From DATAVB01 sp040414495 (lineage in GTDB: Bacteria; Actinomycetota; Actinomycetes; Mycobacteriales; QHCD01): a stretch of 8,696 nt of DNA. The notes beneath the pieces are model-generated. The model was not told the origin of the DNA and ran no database searches. It saw only the letters and a program-made list of their open reading frames with translations. The stretch covers positions 1-8,696 of the forward strand of contig JBEDUI010000098.1 in NCBI GenBank assembly GCA_040414495.1. Direction: 5' to 3'. This document shows positions 6,483-8,696 of the stretch, in pieces (the first letter of the stretch is position 1; every line of letters begins with the position of its first letter). Made by a program: the position numbers and the translations under genes.

Positions 6483-6696
6483 CCTCCGCCCACCCACGAC
6501 CAGCTTCCGATCAAGGTCCGTGTTCTGCACTGCTCAACACGTATAACCAGGTCTTTGCCGGGCCAGATGATGTCCGTTTCGGACGTGGTTCTTCGGCGAA
6601 GTCGGGCTGAGCGCTTGGCTACAAAGTCGGAAACAGAAAACGCCGCCGGAACGGGTATGGGCCCGTTTCGGCGACGTTTGTGCAGGTCAGGCGTGG
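6483..6696. other. Spacer between the Nudix gene and tRNA-Ala
   Basis: No gene is supported here. It contains a small hairpin GTCCG-TTT-CGGAC (6572-6584), a CTTC/GAAG mini-stem near 6590, and the terminator at 6631-6673. The 3' CCA of tRNA-Ala lies at 6694-6696. The two converging transcription units end in this gap. Confidence 0.6.
6631..6673 (-). terminator. Rho-independent terminator after tRNA-Ala
   Basis: Read on the minus strand, the 12-base arms at 6673-6662 and 6655-6644 pair completely, with one G-U pair and a 6-base loop. The stem is followed within three bases by the U-rich tail GCGTTTTCTGTTT (6643-6631). It begins 20 bases past the CCA of tRNA-Ala, so it should end the tRNA-Ile/DLW-39/tRNA-Ala transcript. 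On the plus strand the tail is only ACGTTT, so it may weakly stop the Nudix transcript as well. Confidence 0.8.
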
Positions 6697-6769
6697 TGGA
6701 GACGAGGGGACTTGAACCCCTAACCCCCGCCTTGCAAAGGCGGTGCTCTGCCAGTTGAGCTACGTCCCC
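6697..6769 (-). tRNA. alaT: tRNA-Ala, anticodon UGC
   Basis: The 73-base cloverleaf is complete. The acceptor GGGGACG pairs with CGTCTCC and includes a G3-U70 wobble, the identity mark read by alanyl-tRNA synthetase. The anticodon arm is CCGCC-TTTGCAA-GGCGG, with TGC at 34-36. The T arm contains GGTTCAAGTCC. The discriminator is A, and CCA is encoded directly after it (6694-6696 on the minus strand). The place after gyrA, DUF3566 and tRNA-Ile is the conserved actinobacterial position. Confidence 0.97.
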
Positions 6770-6831
6770 CGAACCGCTATGCCGAATCGGTGGCGCAGCG
6801 GCCAGCGGCGGTCAGACCACCGCGTGCGGTG

Positions 6832-6957
6832 CTAGCGCAGATCGGATCCGCTCGTGGCCTCGCGCCACAGATCCGCCTCGGACTGCGCGTCGCGACGCTT
6901 CTTCACAACGAACAGGCCGGCTCCCAGTGCGCTGAGCAGCAGAATGATCTTCTTCAC
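6832..6957 (-). CDS. DLW-39 family small protein
   Basis: This 41-residue protein belongs to a short actinobacterial family named for a DLW motif and a length near 39 residues; DLW is at 29-31 here. It opens with the basic MKKIILL, then a hydrophobic segment LLLSALGAGLFVV (6-18), a KKRR cluster (19-22), and an acidic/polar tail ADLWREATSGSDLR. The pattern suggests a single short membrane segment with a cytoplasmic tail. The start is a GTG at 6957, fixed by AGGAGA eight bases upstream. A longer frame back to 7038 reads through tRNA-Ile and is an artefact. The gene sits between tRNA-Ile (49 bases) and tRNA-Ala (63 bases) on the same strand, so it is probably co-transcribed and released by tRNA processing. 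The family function is unknown to me. Confidence 0.85.
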   Translation of the reverse strand: MKKIILLLSALGAGLFVVKKRRDAQSEADLWREATSGSDLR

Positions 6958-7005
6958 CAGTGATTCTCCTGTCTCCCCGACACGAGGATTCGACGACGGC
7001 AACAG

Positions 7006-7079
7006 TGGGCCTGGGAGGACTTGAACCTCCGGCCTCATCCTTATCAGGGATGCGCTCTAACCAACTGAGCTACAGGCCC
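7006..7079 (-). tRNA. ileT: tRNA-Ile, anticodon GAU
   Basis: The 74-base cloverleaf is complete: acceptor GGGCCTG pairs with CAGGCCC, the D arm contains AGCTCAGTTGGTTAGAGC, the anticodon arm is CATCC-CTGATAA-GGATG with GAT at 34-36, and the T arm contains GGTTCAAGTCC. The discriminator is A. The next bases are CTG, so CCA is not encoded and must be added after transcription, unlike the neighbouring tRNA-Ala. Confidence 0.97.
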
Positions 7080-7102
7080 GTGCACGGTCACCGCGACGGC
7101 TG

Positions 7103-7132
7103 AGATTACCGTATCGGTTGACCTCATCCCAA
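7103..7132 (-). promoter_or_regulatory. Candidate promoter of the tRNA-Ile/DLW-39/tRNA-Ala unit
   Basis: On the minus strand TTGGGA (7132-7127) and TAATCT (7108-7103) form a -35/-10 pair with an 18-base spacer, about 23 bases before the tRNA-Ile 5' end. It is the best sigma-70-type match in the 90-base gap after the DUF3566 gene. A short hairpin GGTTC/GAACC (7136-7152), without a U-run, precedes it and could mark the end of the upstream mRNA. Confidence 0.45.
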
Positions 7133-7169
7133 CCGGGTTCGCCCCCTGAACCAGCGGAGCAGCTACCGG

Positions 7170-8180
7170 TCAGTCACGCTCGGCGAGCGTCACCTCGAGA
7201 CCGCCGACCATGTCTGCGCATAGGTTATAGATGAACGATCCGACGGTCGCCAGCGCGGTGAACAAAACAATGCTGACACCGCCGACCACGCCCGCGATGC
7301 CGAGCACGATCTGCGGCGTGATCAGCTTGCTGTTGCTGCCGTTGACCTCGTTGACCGTCGAGTTGATCTTGTCGAAGACCCCGAGACCGCTCAGCACGCC
7401 GTACAACACGCCGACCGCCACCATCCACACTACGAACAATGCGACGGCGAGCACCAACGAGAACTTCAACGTCGACCACGGGTCGACCCGGCGGAGGCTG
7501 AGCCGGGCCCGTCGCGGACCGCCCAGCGACCGCGAGCCGCGCGGCCGCATGTCCTCGTCGGGTTCGGGGCGCGGTTGGGGGACCCGCGGTGCGTAGCCCT
7601 GCGGCCCGCCCCAGTCCGGCTCCTCGGGCGGCAGGTTGCCGCCGCTGTACGCCGGAACGAACTCGTGTGTCGGATCCGGACCGTGCTGGTCCCAGGCGGG
7701 CTGGTCCCACGCCGGCTGGTCAGGGATGGGCTGCTCGTAGCCGTGCTGCTCGTGCGGTTGGTCGTACGCCGGGTTGTCGTAGCCCGCCGGAGCGATCCGC
7801 GAAATCGCCTCGGTGTGGTCACCCACCGCGTTGACCGGACCCATCGCCCCGGTCTCGCCCTGCTCGACCGGCACCCCCATCCCGTTGGATCCGGGACCGG
7901 GAGTCGGACCGCCGGCGCCATTGGCTCCGCGCACCTGTTCCCACCAGGCCTGCGCGGAACGCTGGTAGTCCGGCGACGGCTCTTCGCCGTAACCGCCACC
8001 GGGCGCGAGCGCCTGGGGTGCCTGCCAGTCGTAGCCGTCGTCGCCGGCCGGCTGCGGCTCGTCGACGCTGGTCCCGGTATGGCCGTTGAACCGGCCGACG
8101 GGTGCCTCCACGCCGTTGATGCGGAAGTCATCGTCCGGCGAACCCGGACCAGACATGCCGGAGGTACGAGGGTCGGTCAC
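7170..8180 (-). CDS. DUF3566 transmembrane protein downstream of gyrA
   Basis: The 336-residue protein has a long disordered N-terminal part and a conserved membrane domain. Residues 1-220 are rich in Gly, Pro, Asp and Gln, with repeats such as DQPAWDQPAWDQ (154-165). A basic patch RRARLSLRRVDPWS (223-236) leads into two helices, about 240-266 and 290-318. The ending FIYNLCADMVGGLEVTLAERD is the DUF3566 hallmark. The basic patch before helix 1 predicts both ends in the cytoplasm. Its position after gyrA and before ileT/alaT matches the Rv0007 locus of Mycobacterium tuberculosis. The start is a GTG at 8180 with AGGGAG seven bases upstream. The biochemical role is unknown; a link to the cell envelope or division is only inferred from its membrane nature. 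Confidence 0.92.
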   Translation of the reverse strand: MTDPRTSGMSGPGSPDDDFRINGVEAPVGRFNGHTGTSVDEPQPAGDDGYDWQAPQALAPGGGYGEEPSPDYQRSAQAWWEQVRGANGAGGPTPGPGSNGMGVPVEQGETGAMGPVNAVGDHTEAISRIAPAGYDNPAYDQPHEQHGYEQPIPDQPAWDQPAWDQHGPDPTHEFVPAYSGGNLPPEEPDWGGPQGYAPRVPQPRPEPDEDMRPRGSRSLGGPRRARLSLRRVDPWSTLKFSLVLAVALFVVWMVAVGVLYGVLSGLGVFDKINSTVNEVNGSNSKLITPQIVLGIAGVVGGVSIVLFTALATVGSFIYNLCADMVGGLEVTLAERD

Positions 8181-8448
8181 AGTCGCTCCCTGATTGCGTG
8201 GCCGGCCACCGCTACGCGCCGGCCCCGCTCATCCTTCGTCTCGCTCGGCTCGGGGCTCGCCTCATCGCGATCACCGCCCCGGACCTTGCCACGCCGCGCC
8301 ACTCGGCTCAGGGTGCGCTCTTTCTCTCGCAGCGCTGCGATGCTCACTCACCCCTCGCTTCGCGAGCTCTCTGTCCCGCTGTGCCCGAAAAGGCAATCCG
8401 CCAATCGAGCACACTGGTCACGGCGCACTACCGTACCTCACCGATCGC
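8181..8448. other. gyrA-DUF3566 spacer with several palindromes
   Basis: No gene is supported in these 268 bases. A hairpin GGCCGGC (8200-8206) / GCCGGCC (8218-8224) lies just upstream of the DUF3566 ribosome site. TCGCAGCGCTGCGA (8327-8340) is an exact 14-base palindrome. CTCGC-TTC-GCGAG (8354-8366) is a short hairpin. The stretch around 8235-8265 is rich in repeated CTCG motifs. No hairpin has a clear U-tail, so a gyrA terminator is not proven. Confidence 0.5.
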
Positions 8449-8696
8449 CTATGTCGTGGTGTCCTCGATTTCGTCGGCATTACGGGCAATAGCCACCAAA
8501 TTGATACCTTCTGGCAGATCCATCAACCGAACGCCCATGGTCTGGCGACCGGCTCGCCGTACCTCGCGGGCATTTGTCCGGATCACTCCGCCGCCGGAGG
8601 TGATGGCGTAAATCTCGTCGTCCAGGTTGACCGACACCGCGCCGACCAGACCGCCGCGTTTGGAGACGATCTTGGCGGTCAGCACGCCCTTGCCGC
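8449..8696 (-). CDS. gyrA: DNA gyrase subunit A, C-terminal end (partial)
   Basis: This is the last part of the gyrase A subunit, which forms the A2B2 enzyme that introduces negative supercoils with ATP. The visible 81 residues belong to the C-terminal beta-pinwheel that wraps DNA. Strong family blocks are GKGVLTAKIV, RGGLVGAVSV, DDEIYAITSGGGVIRT, VRRAGRQTMGVRLMDL and NLVAIAR. The tail is short and polar (NADEIEDTTT) and ends at TAG (8451-8449). The catalytic tyrosine domain lies beyond the window edge, so the gene is cut by the window and not broken. It is followed by DUF3566 and the two tRNAs in the standard actinobacterial order. Confidence 0.96.
   Translation of the reverse strand, partial: GKGVLTAKIVSKRGGLVGAVSVNLDDEIYAITSGGGVIRTNAREVRRAGRQTMGVRLMDLPEGINLVAIARNADEIEDTTT

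Noticed and set aside
6555..6758. Plus-strand 67-residue frame ending RGLEPLTPALQRRCSAS
   Set aside because: The C-terminal part is the antisense of tRNA-Ala, a well-known false protein; no ribosome site or domain.
5223..6769. Integrative element using tRNA-Ala as attachment site
   Set aside because: No integrase, and no second copy of the tRNA 3' end was seen by eye in the window.
6958..7038. N-terminal extension of the DLW-39 frame (MRPEVQVLPGP)
   Set aside because: It reads through tRNA-Ile; the real GTG at 6957 has its own AGGAGA.
7575..8492. Long plus-strand frame opposite DUF3566
   Set aside because: Val/Arg/Gly-rich shadow of the Pro/Gly/Asp-rich DUF3566 region; runs into gyrA.
1..8696. 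CRISPR array or transposase
   Set aside because: No regularly spaced direct repeats and no transposase-like protein in any frame.

Overview
The window is high-GC DNA from an actinobacterium. Its right end carries the conserved actinobacterial block that follows gyrB, all on the minus strand: the 3' end of gyrA, a DUF3566 membrane protein, tRNA-Ile(GAU), a 41-residue DLW-39 family protein and tRNA-Ala(UGC). The gyrA - DUF3566 - ileT - alaT order is well known from Mycobacterium and relatives. A genus cannot be named from the sequence alone.

Layout by region. 1-2857 (minus strand): an oxyanion (molybdate/tungstate type) ABC importer, made of a secreted binding protein followed by one polypeptide fusing the permease to the ATPase. 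2858-3332: a gene-free spacer with an AT-rich patch next to four DnaA-box-like 9-mers, plus a 9-bp inverted repeat. 3333-5032 (minus strand): three genes transcribed SRPBCC protein, then VOC-fold protein, then a PyrH (UMP kinase) homologue outside its usual tsf-frr setting. 5033-5222: divergent intergenic region. 5223-6482 (plus strand): a two-gene unit of a minimal-type nucleotidyltransferase and a Nudix hydrolase. 6483-6696: spacer carrying a strong rho-independent terminator for the tRNA unit. 6697-8696 (minus strand): tRNA-Ala, DLW-39, tRNA-Ile, DUF3566 and gyrA (partial).

How the genes work together. The importer genes form a compact transport operon: the binding protein captures the oxyanion outside the membrane, and the fused permease-ATPase should dimerise to give the full transporter. 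The tRNA-Ile/DLW-39/tRNA-Ala segment looks like one transcript with its own promoter candidate and terminator. The nucleotidyltransferase-Nudix pair is the only plus-strand coding block. It lies beside the 3' end of tRNA-Ala, a common insertion place for accessory DNA, but I see no integrase and no duplicated attachment site.

No complete novel defence or mobile system is evident. The points most worth a second look are the origin-like DnaA-box cluster, the fused importer whose likely true start is an unusual CTG, the off-locus PyrH homologue, and the plus-strand nucleotidyltransferase-Nudix pair.
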